The notes: a model not told the origin generated them from the sequence alone. A stretch of 8,162 nt of DNA from Microcoleaceae cyanobacterium UBA11344 (GCA_003483675.1 DMYK01000027.1:1-8162); one strand, 5' to 3'; positions 1-6,576 are shown, counted from the first letter of the stretch. A program made the numbers and translations.

Positions 1-17
1 TACAATGAAGACAACCT

Positions 18-26
18 AAAGGAGGT
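18..26 (+). promoter_or_regulatory. Strong Shine-Dalgarno site for the Uma2 gene
   Basis: AAAGGAGGT lies 6 bases before the ATG at 33 and is close to a perfect complement of the 16S rRNA 3' end, which fixes this start codon. The window opens with TACAAT at 1-6, which could be a -10 box for this gene, but any -35 box lies outside the window. Confidence 0.75.
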
Positions 27-32
27 AATACT

Positions 33-674
33 ATGTTGACAAGCGATCTCAATGCTCTACTTGACCAACAAGCACTCCAACGCCAAGATTCCGAATGCCG
101 CTATATTACCGATCGCGTTAACTGGGAGCAATATGAAACTTTACTCACCAGAAGTGGGGATACTTCCGCATATCGAGTCACTTATTTAGATGGAGTCTTA
201 GAAATTATGTCACCTTCCCGCCGCCATGAAAACAGAAAAACTCGCATTGGAAATCTCTTGGAAATCTACTTTTTAGAAGCAGATATCGACTATTTTCCCT
301 TTGGTTCTACCACCTTGCGACGAGAGGAGAAAAGCGGCGGGACGGAACCCGATGAAGCTTACTGCATTGGTACAGACAAAGAATTTCCAGATTTGGCAAT
401 TGAGGTTGTTGTTACCAGTGGTGGTCTGAATAAATTGGAAGTTTACAGAAGGTTAAATGTTAAAGAGGTTTGGTTTTGGCAAAATGAACGTTTTAGCCTC
501 TACTACCTGCGAGAAGAAATCCCAGTTCAATTTGTCCAAACCTGCGGTTATGAGCAAATCGAGCGTAGCGAGATTCTCCCTGATTTAGATATAGAATTGT
601 TGGCAGAATTTGTCCGATATCCGAATTCCCTCGCAGCAGTTAAGGAATTTCGACAACGAGTGATTTCTGGTTAG
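33..674 (+). CDS. Uma2-family (DUF820) PD-(D/E)XK endonuclease-like protein
   Basis: 213-aa protein with the layout of the Uma2/DUF820 family, which is present in dozens of copies in many cyanobacteria. Seen: the N-terminal family motif YLDGVLEIMSPS (residues 51-62) followed by H65-E66; a central EPD with D107 as the likely first metal-binding acidic residue; the strand PDLAIEV (119-125) with E124 as the second; then K134 and a KEVWFW strand (144-149) where most members have a 'GV.EYWI' strand. The family fold is a PD-(D/E)XK nuclease, but cellular roles of individual members are largely unknown and activity cannot be read from sequence. In the loop after E124 the residue before the lysine is N133, where many members carry Asp. 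A strong ribosome binding site supports the ATG. The gene appears to be a single unit, with a hairpin following its stop and 138 bases before the next gene. Confidence 0.9.
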   Translation: MLTSDLNALLDQQALQRQDSECRYITDRVNWEQYETLLTRSGDTSAYRVTYLDGVLEIMSPSRRHENRKTRIGNLLEIYFLEADIDYFPFGSTTLRREEKSGGTEPDEAYCIGTDKEFPDLAIEVVVTSGGLNKLEVYRRLNVKEVWFWQNERFSLYYLREEIPVQFVQTCGYEQIERSEILPDLDIELLAEFVRYPNSLAAVKEFRQRVISG

Positions 675-685
675 AATCAGAATAG

Positions 686-722
686 ATGCCGATCAAAGGT
701 AGCTATGACTCTCGATCGGCAT
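686..722 (+). terminator. Hairpin after the Uma2 gene, possible terminator
   Basis: ATGCCGATC (686-694) and GATCGGCAT (714-722) form a perfect 9-base-pair stem with a 19-base loop, starting 11 bases after the Uma2 stop. No T-run follows, so this is not a classic intrinsic terminator. It could stabilise the mRNA 3' end or be a HIP1-like remnant, since CGATC is part of the stem. Confidence 0.4.
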
Positions 723-768
723 AAGCTTGACGGCATACTAAAATTACTGCAAAAACCTTTTGTGCTAA

Positions 769-807
769 GATTAAAGAGCTTAAACATTACTGATTAAGAG
801 CCTTTAA
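769..807 (+). promoter_or_regulatory. Imperfect direct repeat just upstream of the DUF433 gene
   Basis: GATTAAAGAGCTTAAA (769-784) and GATTAAGAGCCTTTAA (792-807) are similar 16-base units starting 23 bases apart, about two helical turns. The second ends 5 bases before the ATG at 813. Because DUF433 proteins have a DNA-binding-like HTH and antitoxins often autoregulate, this is a candidate operator. The AT-rich composition makes chance similarity possible. No convincing promoter boxes or strong ribosome binding site are seen here. Confidence 0.25.
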
Positions 808-812
808 CTAAG

Positions 813-1133
813 ATGTCTAAGGAATCAGTCATCACAGAACATATCGAAATTACGCCTGGGGTACTTGGTGGTAAGCCACGCATTGCGGGCCATCGAATTG
901 CTGTAGCACACATCGCCGAAATGTATCTGAAAATGGGAATTTCTATAGAAGAAATCGCCGGCAAGTATGACTTACCACTTGCCTCAGTTCATGCAGCAAT
1001 GACCTATTATTACGATCGTAGAGAAGAAATCGATCGTCGCACTGCTGAAAGTCGAGCGATTGTGGAAGAATTAAAGCGCAATAGTCCACCATCTCCGTTA
1101 CAAGAAAAATTGAGGGCAATTAGAGGTGAGTGA
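813..1133 (+). CDS. DUF433 family antitoxin-like protein
   Basis: 106-aa protein of the DUF433 family, which has a helical HTH-like core and is typically encoded directly before a DUF5615 PIN-like protein in a toxin-antitoxin-like pair. Seen: the family motif PGVLGGKPRIAGHRI (15-29), an HTH-like helical stretch (about 30-64), then YYYDRREEID (65-74) and a polar C-terminal tail ending in SPPSPLQEKLRAIR, the part that in such antitoxins usually contacts the toxin. The stop overlaps the start of the DUF5615 gene by 8 bases, so translation is probably coupled. The ribosome binding site is weak (AAGAG at 796-800, 12 bases away). The antitoxin role is inferred from family and gene order. A paralogue with a degenerate motif lies at 7729-8040. 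Confidence 0.87.
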   Translation: MSKESVITEHIEITPGVLGGKPRIAGHRIAVAHIAEMYLKMGISIEEIAGKYDLPLASVHAAMTYYYDRREEIDRRTAESRAIVEELKRNSPPSPLQEKLRAIRGE

Positions 1134-1461
1134 GCAAATTCGTTTTCATTTAGACGAACATATTGACTCTAACATTGCGCGAGGTTTGCGTCGTTACGGG
1201 ATAGATGTTACAACAACAGTTGATGCAGGATTGCGGACTAAAAGCGATGAGTCACACCTGGAATTTATTCGCTTCGAGCGGCGCGTGATAGTAACTCACG
1301 ATGACGATTTTTTAATTATGGCAAGCGATACCACAGATTATCCGGGGATTGTCTATTGTCCTCCTAATTCTCGTTCTGTGGGCGAGATTATCCGTAGTTT
1401 GATTTTAATTTATGAAGTGTATGCGCCTGAAGAAATGATCGGGAGGATTGAATATATTTGA
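1126..1461 (+). CDS. DUF5615 PIN-like protein, probable toxin partner of the DUF433 gene
   Basis: 111-aa protein of the DUF5615 (PIN-like) family, a presumed metal-dependent RNase fold related to PIN toxins. Seen: the N-terminal FHLDEHID with D10-E11 as the first acidic cluster, a D33-AGL segment, D41-E42 in the KSDESHLEF stretch, and the T57-H-D-D-D-F62 motif carrying the second acidic cluster. The length is normal for the family. The start is GTG (1126-1128), lying within the last codons of the DUF433 gene and overlapping it by 8 bases. No start further downstream preserves the N-terminal acidic motif. All expected acidic residues are present, so the gene looks intact. Function as an RNase toxin is family-based inference. 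Confidence 0.87.
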   Translation: MSEQIRFHLDEHIDSNIARGLRRYGIDVTTTVDAGLRTKSDESHLEFIRFERRVIVTHDDDFLIMASDTTDYPGIVYCPPNSRSVGEIIRSLILIYEVYAPEEMIGRIEYI

Positions 1462-1473
1462 CATGATTGTAAG

Positions 1474-1481
1474 GCGATCGC
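1474..1481. repeat. HIP1 octamer (GCGATCGC)
   Basis: GCGATCGC within the 10-base palindrome GGCGATCGCC at 1473-1482, in the convergent gap after the DUF5615 gene. HIP1 is the highly iterated palindrome of cyanobacterial genomes. Other exact copies are at 1508-1515 and 6874-6881. Confidence 0.85.
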
Positions 1482-1499
1482 CCTTTGGGTTATTTGGGG

Positions 1500-1520
1500 A
1501 AAAAAGCGCGATCGCACTTT
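1500..1520 (-). terminator. Terminator-like hairpin for the dynamin operon, built on a HIP1 site
   Basis: Read on the - strand, AAAGTGCGATCGCGCTTT folds into a 7-pair stem (one G-T wobble) with a GATC loop and runs into a T6 tract (three Ts in the stem, three beyond). It begins 17 bases after the stop of the dynamin gene at 1538. The stem contains the HIP1 octamer at 1508-1515. It has the form of an intrinsic terminator, with a short stem and T-run. It may also help end + strand transcripts from the DUF5615 gene. Confidence 0.5.
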
Positions 1521-1537
1521 CGGAAAAATGAAAAATG

Positions 1538-3526
1538 CTACATCTGAGCAACTTGTCTCATCAATTCATTCAATTGCCCATCAATAGCATTTAATTGATC
1601 TGTGAGTGATGCTAACTCCCGAATCTTTTGGTCAACATTAGCTTGACCTTTTTGCTTTTCAGCTAGAATAGACTTAACTTGAGTCCGAACACTTTGAATC
1701 TCGTTACCAAGTCCTCCATCTACACCATCCTCAATTTCTTTAATCTTAGCTGCAACAGCATTAGCTACTTCATCGGGCTGGTTTGATGCTTGAAATTGAA
1801 TTTTGTATTCTTTCCCTACTTGTTGTTTAACCTTATCGTTAATCCCGTTAACCTTAATGAAGGCTTGTAGTGAACCACTAGCAAATATTGCTGGAATTAA
1901 TATCCAAGGGTTGAGTCCAACAAGCAAGTAAGTTACGCCAACGGTAGCAAGTTGAGGAATCAGACTTTTGAGCATTTCCTTGTAGCCAAATAACCCTCCT
2001 ATCGCGGCTGAACCATAGTCCATGAATACAAAACCAGCAATACCAGAAAGAATGCGATTAATAGGAGAAATTTTAGTACCTTCTACCTCTACATCTAGTT
2101 TTGATACTTTAGTTCCAGAAATCTCAACACGCACTCGATCTAAATCGGAGAAAAAGTTGCCTGCTTTGTCTTCTAATTCCTTGAATAGATCATCCAATCG
2201 ACTTCCTAAAAAGGGCTGTAACTCCTGACGTTGCCATTGGGTAAACTCTTTCTCTACTTTGCTGGAAAGATATTGAGTCACCTCTTCAACAACTCTTTTA
2301 GCCGCCTTTTCCATGTTGACGATATCTTTTGAGAATAGTTTTACACCTTCTTGGATCGTATATTCCTTTACCCAGCCATCAAGTTTGTCACCGACTTGAT
2401 TCAGAAGTTGGCGAGCTTTACCCCGAACTAACTCTTTGATATCCTCACGAAAGTTCGATATCCGTCTGACTATGCTTTCACGCTCCTTCTCCAATAGTCG
2501 CAGTGACTCCTGAGCATCAGCATATCGTTTTTCCAAGGTTTGCAAATCAGTTCTCAGCATTGATTCTCGCTGAGGAATAATTTTTCGTGACTCCTCAATA
2601 GACATTCGGAAAACTTTTTCTGATCGGACAATTTTCACCCGCCCTCGTTCCTTAGCTAAAAATGTTGCTAATGCTTGCTCGACAAGTTCTATACCAGAAT
2701 TTTTAATTCGGTTCACATCCTGATCTAAATAACCTTCCAAAGCATCTACAGCCGTGATAAAAAAGATCCCCTGGGTTCCTTGTTTGGTTAGATTTCCAAA
2801 CTGAGATAAGCCATGTTGTCTGACTCGCTCTTGCTCTTCTTTTTTCCGAATATCATTGAAGCGATTGCAGATAAAAAAGATATCCTCGTGACCGCAATTA
2901 CTCAACAGTTCGATCATCTTCTGTTCAGAAATTGACGGGCCGAGTTGTTCGCAAGACAGAACAAAAAGCACGGCATCGACTCTTGACAAGTAATCCACCG
3001 TGACTTGCTGGCGTACTTCGTTTTCATTCAACCCTGGAGAATCAATAATTTCTACACCATTGCGACAGAGTTCTAAAGGCCAGAATAATTCCACCTTTTC
3101 ATAGGGACTTTCTTTTGCTTCTTTTTTATCAGAGTCTTTAATCACAACATATTCTTCTATTTTATCCACAGGTATTTCCTGGGGCAATCGCGTTGAACCA
3201 GAAGCAGGCTTTCTGTAATATAGCATCGCTTTCTGTTTATTCCCCCATTTAACTTCATTAATGATTGCAGTAGTTGGCGTTGAGTATGCAGGTAGCACTT
3301 CTTGGCGTAATAAAGCATTAATAAAAGTGCTTTTTCCCCGTTTGAACTCACCCACTACAAGCACTTTAAAACCATCGGTTAAAATTCGCTCCTCTAGCTT
3401 ACGAATATTTGCTTCTGTTTCGGTCATGTTAAGAGAATGTAACACATCTATTTGCTGCTTTACTAAAACAGCTAGGGCGTTACGTTTTTGTTGAAATAAC
3501 TGATATTGTCGATCGTTAGAGTTCAT
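1538..3526 (-). CDS. Bacterial dynamin-like GTPase with membrane paddle (second gene of pair)
   Basis: 662-aa large GTPase of the dynamin superfamily (Dynamin_N), close in length to the characterised Nostoc BDLP. Seen: P-loop GEFKRGKS (59-66); G2 threonines T85/T86 in the TPTTAIINEV stretch; G3 DSPG (162-165); a G4-position motif NRFN (221-224) followed by D225, where NKxD is usual, so the Asp appears displaced by one. Coiled-coil helices run from about 312 to 375 and 587 to 662 and would form the neck/stalk. Residues about 486-556 are strongly hydrophobic and glycine-rich, matching the lipid-inserting paddle of BDLP. The start has a good ribosome binding site 6 bases upstream. It lies 78 bases downstream of another dynamin gene on the same strand with no terminator visible between, so one operon is likely. 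Known roles of bacterial dynamins include membrane fusion, repair and phage tolerance; which applies here is not known. Confidence 0.92.
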   Translation of the reverse strand: MNSNDRQYQLFQQKRNALAVLVKQQIDVLHSLNMTETEANIRKLEERILTDGFKVLVVGEFKRGKSTFINALLRQEVLPAYSTPTTAIINEVKWGNKQKAMLYYRKPASGSTRLPQEIPVDKIEEYVVIKDSDKKEAKESPYEKVELFWPLELCRNGVEIIDSPGLNENEVRQQVTVDYLSRVDAVLFVLSCEQLGPSISEQKMIELLSNCGHEDIFFICNRFNDIRKKEEQERVRQHGLSQFGNLTKQGTQGIFFITAVDALEGYLDQDVNRIKNSGIELVEQALATFLAKERGRVKIVRSEKVFRMSIEESRKIIPQRESMLRTDLQTLEKRYADAQESLRLLEKERESIVRRISNFREDIKELVRGKARQLLNQVGDKLDGWVKEYTIQEGVKLFSKDIVNMEKAAKRVVEEVTQYLSSKVEKEFTQWQRQELQPFLGSRLDDLFKELEDKAGNFFSDLDRVRVEISGTKVSKLDVEVEGTKISPINRILSGIAGFVFMDYGSAAIGGLFGYKEMLKSLIPQLATVGVTYLLVGLNPWILIPAIFASGSLQAFIKVNGINDKVKQQVGKEYKIQFQASNQPDEVANAVAAKIKEIEDGVDGGLGNEIQSVRTQVKSILAEKQKGQANVDQKIRELASLTDQLNAIDGQLNELMRQVAQM

Positions 3527-3532
3527 AGTAGT

Positions 3533-3539
3533 CTCCTTT
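3533..3539 (-). promoter_or_regulatory. Shine-Dalgarno site for the downstream dynamin gene
   Basis: On the - strand AAAGGAG lies 6 bases before the ATG at 3526-3524, which fixes this start. The upstream dynamin gene has a far weaker site, so the two proteins may be made in unequal amounts. Confidence 0.7.
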
Positions 3540-3604
3540 TGACTATTAGATAGAGTTTAGCCAGCAAGATTAGAGAGATTGAGTTATGTAACTGATTTAA
3601 TACA

Positions 3605-5536
3605 TCAACGTAAATTGACTTTTATTTGCAGTTGCCTTCGCTCAATCTCCCCTAAGTCAGCTTGAATGGTCGCTTGCAACTGTGTCAACCGCTGCAATTC
3701 CATTTTTTGTTCGTTCAACATACCATCTACAACAGATTTGTAGTGAGTAATGTAAGCATTAATCCGCTGATTGATGGCTGTCTTCAGATTGTCCGCATCT
3801 TTCTTTACTGTTGGTTGCACCTGTTGTTTGATTTCAGCAAAACAGTTATAAATTTTAGGTCGAATTTCATTCCAAATCTTTTGCTTGCGCTCGTCAAGTA
3901 AGCCACGAAATACATGAGAAAACAAGCCTGCCATTGCATTACCAAAACTTGAAGTGTTGAGTTGTTGTGCTGAAGAAATAACTGAATATGTATTGATTGA
4001 AATATTACTACTTGCGAACACCGAATTAGTTTCAACACGCCCACCTAATGCTTGTAAGCTCCGATAGACTTCAGTAAATTTTTTATCAAAATATTGCCCA
4101 ACTTCGTGTGCAGACTGAGAAAGATTCTGGCATTCATTTTGAATACTATCACTTAGTAAGTTTTGTTGCTCTCGTAAAATTGTCGCAACCTTAGTATTAA
4201 CAACATACTTGAGACCGTCCCAATCACTTGCGCCAAAAATAGCTTCTTTTACTTTAGCAGTAGTTCGATCTCTAAAATTGTCAACATGATCGTTGATTTT
4301 ATTTTCCGAGCGACTAGCAGTTCTATCGATCATATTAATACACTCTCTATATTGTTGATTTTTAAAATATTCAATGTCTTGAATCGTTTCTTTCTGAATT
4401 TTTGATTCTTTTTCCTTGTATTGATTCCATTGAGATTGTAAATAACTTTTGATTTGATTAAATAGCTGACCAAATAAACCTTGGATATTTTCACTAATAA
4501 TCGCATTTCGTTCAGCTTTTAAGCTTTCTATAATTTCAACCTGCATTTGCGTGAATTGCTCGATCCAAAATTCGGGGTTATTTACTGCTTGCTGCTCTCC
4601 TGTGACATCATCCATAACAACCTGAGCAGAACATGAATACAATTTATTAGGATTAACTTCTAGCTGATCTACCAATCTCTCTCTCACATTAGCCAACATT
4701 CTATTATGTTCTCTCTGGCGAATTTGATCCATGCGGCTAACAACAAATATACAGCGATCTAGCGAAGATTGTATTGTCGAGATCAAAAATTCCGCCAAAG
4801 TGTCACTTACAGGTTGTGTAGCAGGAATTATAACAATAGCAACATCAGCTTCGTTTTCTACGATTTCTCGTGTAATTTGTGCGTGTCTGGTATTGGTAGC
4901 ATTAGTACCAGGTAGGTCAATAATCACGATATTATTTTGTAGAAAAGTGGCTGGATGATTAATATTAACATCAATAACTTCTTGGGCTATCTCTTCTTCA
5001 GACGTAACTTTGTGAATAAACTCCCTAATATCTATACCCTTAGCCCTAATGTCTTCAGATGTAATTATATTTGTAAGATTATTTGAGCTGTTAAAAAGGC
5101 TGAATAAAAAAGCAACGGTATCATTTAAAAAATCTTCAATAGCAGTTACTATGTCAAAGTCTAAACCTAAATTTTCGAGAAATCTAATAATAACTGATAT
5201 AGCATTTCTAGTCCAAAATATTCTTGGTTTAATTATTTCTGGTACTTGCCTAAAATTTATTTCTATGTTAATTTCTTGACCATAGCGTAATCTAGTAGCA
5301 GCAGCAGTTGTCACTAAAGCTGATGTTTTCAGCAAATTATCACGAATTAAAGCATTAATAAATGTACTTTTACCACTAGAAAATTCTCCAATCACTGCTA
5401 AGTAAAGATTGGGGTCGTTTTGTCTTTGCTGAATGCGTTGTATTAGCTGATGTAACTCACCTCTTTGGGATTCCGGCAGTTGCGATCTCTCAATTACATT
5501 CTCGGCAAATTGTATATGGTCATCATAATTATTCAT
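3605..5536 (-). CDS. Bacterial dynamin-like GTPase without clear membrane segment (first gene of pair)
   Basis: 643-aa dynamin-superfamily GTPase when started at the ATG at 5536. Seen: P-loop GEFSSGKS (50-57) with T58; G2-position VTTAAAT (75-81); G3 DLPG (207-210); G4 position SRMD (267-270), which keeps the Asp but has Ser for the usual Asn/Thr and Arg for Lys. Between G2 and G3 a partly hydrophobic stretch (about 100-150) looks like an insertion. The C-terminal two thirds is helical and polar, with coiled coil near 365-400 and 600-643. No strong paddle is visible; only a weakly hydrophobic patch at about 528-548 could stand in for it. The open frame extends 41 codons upstream to 5659, but that part is arginine/cysteine-rich, spans a (GCAC)4 tract and lacks family similarity, so I reject it. 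The ribosome binding site is weak (GGAT). A similar tandem organisation is known for Campylobacter DLP1/DLP2 and the Leo proteins of E. coli. Confidence 0.88.
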   Translation of the reverse strand: MNNYDDHIQFAENVIERSQLPESQRGELHQLIQRIQQRQNDPNLYLAVIGEFSSGKSTFINALIRDNLLKTSALVTTAAATRLRYGQEINIEINFRQVPEIIKPRIFWTRNAISVIIRFLENLGLDFDIVTAIEDFLNDTVAFLFSLFNSSNNLTNIITSEDIRAKGIDIREFIHKVTSEEEIAQEVIDVNINHPATFLQNNIVIIDLPGTNATNTRHAQITREIVENEADVAIVIIPATQPVSDTLAEFLISTIQSSLDRCIFVVSRMDQIRQREHNRMLANVRERLVDQLEVNPNKLYSCSAQVVMDDVTGEQQAVNNPEFWIEQFTQMQVEIIESLKAERNAIISENIQGLFGQLFNQIKSYLQSQWNQYKEKESKIQKETIQDIEYFKNQQYRECINMIDRTASRSENKINDHVDNFRDRTTAKVKEAIFGASDWDGLKYVVNTKVATILREQQNLLSDSIQNECQNLSQSAHEVGQYFDKKFTEVYRSLQALGGRVETNSVFASSNISINTYSVISSAQQLNTSSFGNAMAGLFSHVFRGLLDERKQKIWNEIRPKIYNCFAEIKQQVQPTVKKDADNLKTAINQRINAYITHYKSVVDGMLNEQKMELQRLTQLQATIQADLGEIERRQLQIKVNLR

Positions 5537-5921
5537 ATTACTATCCGTTAAATTTTGGGTACAAAAAAGCGGAATTGCCCGATCGCACGCACGCACGCAC
5601 CGCAAATAGATACCGCAACGCCTAAGCATCCAGTACCAACTCGGTTCCGCACCAAGCAACGTCTTGCTCCTATATATGTATTCGGTTTCAATCCCGAATT
5701 TTTACGCAGAATTTGCCGTATTGTTACAAATCTTTACACTAGCCCACTAACCGCTGCTGTATCTGCACCTTAAGCTCTTGACAAAAAGCTCTATGTTTTT
5801 ACAGCAGACCGATCGCCACATCGGTTTCAGCAATTATAAACTAAATTATACTCAGATAGCAACTAGCCAAAGCTATAACTTTAGTTAGGCTCTAGCTATC
5901 AACTAAGCGAGACATACTGCG
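5537..5921. other. 385-base divergent intergenic region with several short inverted repeats
   Basis: No convincing gene is seen between the divergent dynamin and HTH genes. Contents: (GCAC)4 at 5585-5600; a hairpin ATTCGG/CCGAAT (5680-5685, 5694-5699) followed by a run of five Ts on the + strand; a perfect TTGACA at 5778-5783 flanked by two AAGCTCT direct repeats (5772-5778, 5786-5792) but with only a poor -10 (TACAGC, 5800-5805); a hairpin ACCGAT/ATCGGT (5808-5813, 5820-5825); and the nested repeats at 5855-5900 described separately. No clear promoter for the dynamin operon could be identified by eye. Confidence 0.6.
5825..5900 (+). promoter_or_regulatory. Candidate promoter and nested inverted repeats upstream of the HTH gene
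   Basis: A -10-like TATACT (5847-5852) lies 69 bases before the ATG, with only a weak -35 match TTTCAG (5825-5830) at 16-base spacing. Immediately downstream are nested inverted repeats: GATAGC (5855-5860) with GCTATC (5895-5900), AACTA (5861-5865) with TAGTT (5882-5886), and the palindrome TAACTTTAGTTA (5876-5887). They could be an operator for an HTH protein or a leader hairpin. The assignment is by eye only. Confidence 0.35.
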
Positions 5922-6443
5922 ATGACATCCAGCGACGAGATGTTTACCGAAGCTGCGAATAACTGGGACTTGGAAAGGCTCTACAAAGCTATGGCAGAAG
6001 CCAAATGGCAAGTATCTCCCCGTGCCAGAAAGGGACTGACAGAACGGGAAAAGCTGTTTCTCCGAGGTTTACTCTGTGGCCACAGCCCTGCGGAAATAGC
6101 TAGCCAAATCCATCAAAGTCGTAAAGGTGTTGAGGTTTATGTATCTAAAACTTTATATCAATACTTTAAAAAAATTACAGATGTACCTAACGACAAGGTA
6201 AGCAATTGGAGAAATATTCACAACTGCCTAGAGGAAGCTGGATATAAAACTACGCCATCTGTGAAATCTCACTCAAACAATTATTTACCCCAATCTCCAT
6301 TAGTAAATATAGTTAATATAAGTTTGAACAATCAAAGTCATTCAATAACAATTGACATACACCTCCAACTAACATTACCTTCGCTTTCAGAGGCAACAAT
6401 GACAGAAGACATGGATACAAAAGATCGCCCCGACACCAACTAA
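5922..6443 (+). CDS. Small LuxR/GerE-type helix-turn-helix protein
   Basis: 173-aa protein with no receiver or sensor domain visible. Residues 39-82 match the pattern of a LuxR/GerE DNA-binding HTH: LTEREKLFLRGLLCGHSPAEIA (39-60) is the typical scaffold and first helices, and SRKGVEVYVSKTLYQYF (66-82) occupies the recognition-helix region. This is followed by VSNWRNIHNCLEEAGYK (93-109), a conserved-looking extension that I associate with cyanobacterial proteins where such an HTH sits in front of NTPase or repeat domains. Here only about 60 further residues follow: a polar linker, an alternating hydrophobic stretch (PLVNIVNISL, ITIDIHLQLTL) and an acidic tail. It may thus be a stand-alone regulator or a shortened adaptor. 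The ribosome binding site is weak. Divergent orientation to the dynamin operon makes it a candidate regulator of it, by inference only. Confidence 0.7.
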   Translation: MTSSDEMFTEAANNWDLERLYKAMAEAKWQVSPRARKGLTEREKLFLRGLLCGHSPAEIASQIHQSRKGVEVYVSKTLYQYFKKITDVPNDKVSNWRNIHNCLEEAGYKTTPSVKSHSNNYLPQSPLVNIVNISLNNQSHSITIDIHLQLTLPSLSEATMTEDMDTKDRPDTN

Positions 6444-6486
6444 TATAACTGAAGTGCGATCGACCTAATAAGACTCGATGTGGCCC

Positions 6487-6551
6487 AGAAACCGGGTTTT
6501 TTCCGAGATACTTCGTTGTTACCCGCCGATTTGGTAAAAAACCCGGTTTCT
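6487..6551. repeat. 65-base element with perfect 16-base terminal inverted repeats
   Basis: AGAAACCGGGTTTTTT (6487-6502) and AAAAAACCCGGTTTCT (6536-6551) are perfect reverse complements with a 33-base interior. It encodes nothing plausible; short open frames across it on both strands are by-products of the repeat. AAACCGGGTTTTT-type inverted repeats are, as I recall, common dispersed elements in filamentous cyanobacteria, so this may be a REP- or MITE-like copy. It can also form a strong hairpin after the HTH gene (stop at 6443) and might act as a transcript end. Confidence 0.75.
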
Positions 6552-6576
6552 TTGTCGGAGTCCATAAGTTTTGTTA

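Noticed and set aside
3527..3604. AGTTATGTAACT palindrome-like site between the dynamin genes as an NtcA (GTA-N8-TAC) site.
   Set aside because: Spacing does not fit the NtcA consensus and the 5-base arms are short; not enough to call an operator.
5680..5703. GGTTTCAATCCC resembles the edge of cyanobacterial CRISPR repeats (GTTTCAATCCC / GGGATTGAAAC).
   Set aside because: Only one copy, no regular spacing of any second unit and no cas gene. It is explained as the loop and arm of a small ATTCGG/CCGAAT hairpin.
5555..5773. 72-codon + strand open frame in the divergent intergenic region.
   Set aside because: No ribosome binding site or recognisable motif, and it overlaps the hairpins and the (GCAC)4 tract; probably chance.
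5778..5783. Perfect TTGACA on the + strand as a promoter for the HTH gene.
   Set aside because: At 16-17 bases downstream there is only TACAGC or worse; kept as a note in the intergenic description, not as a promoter call.
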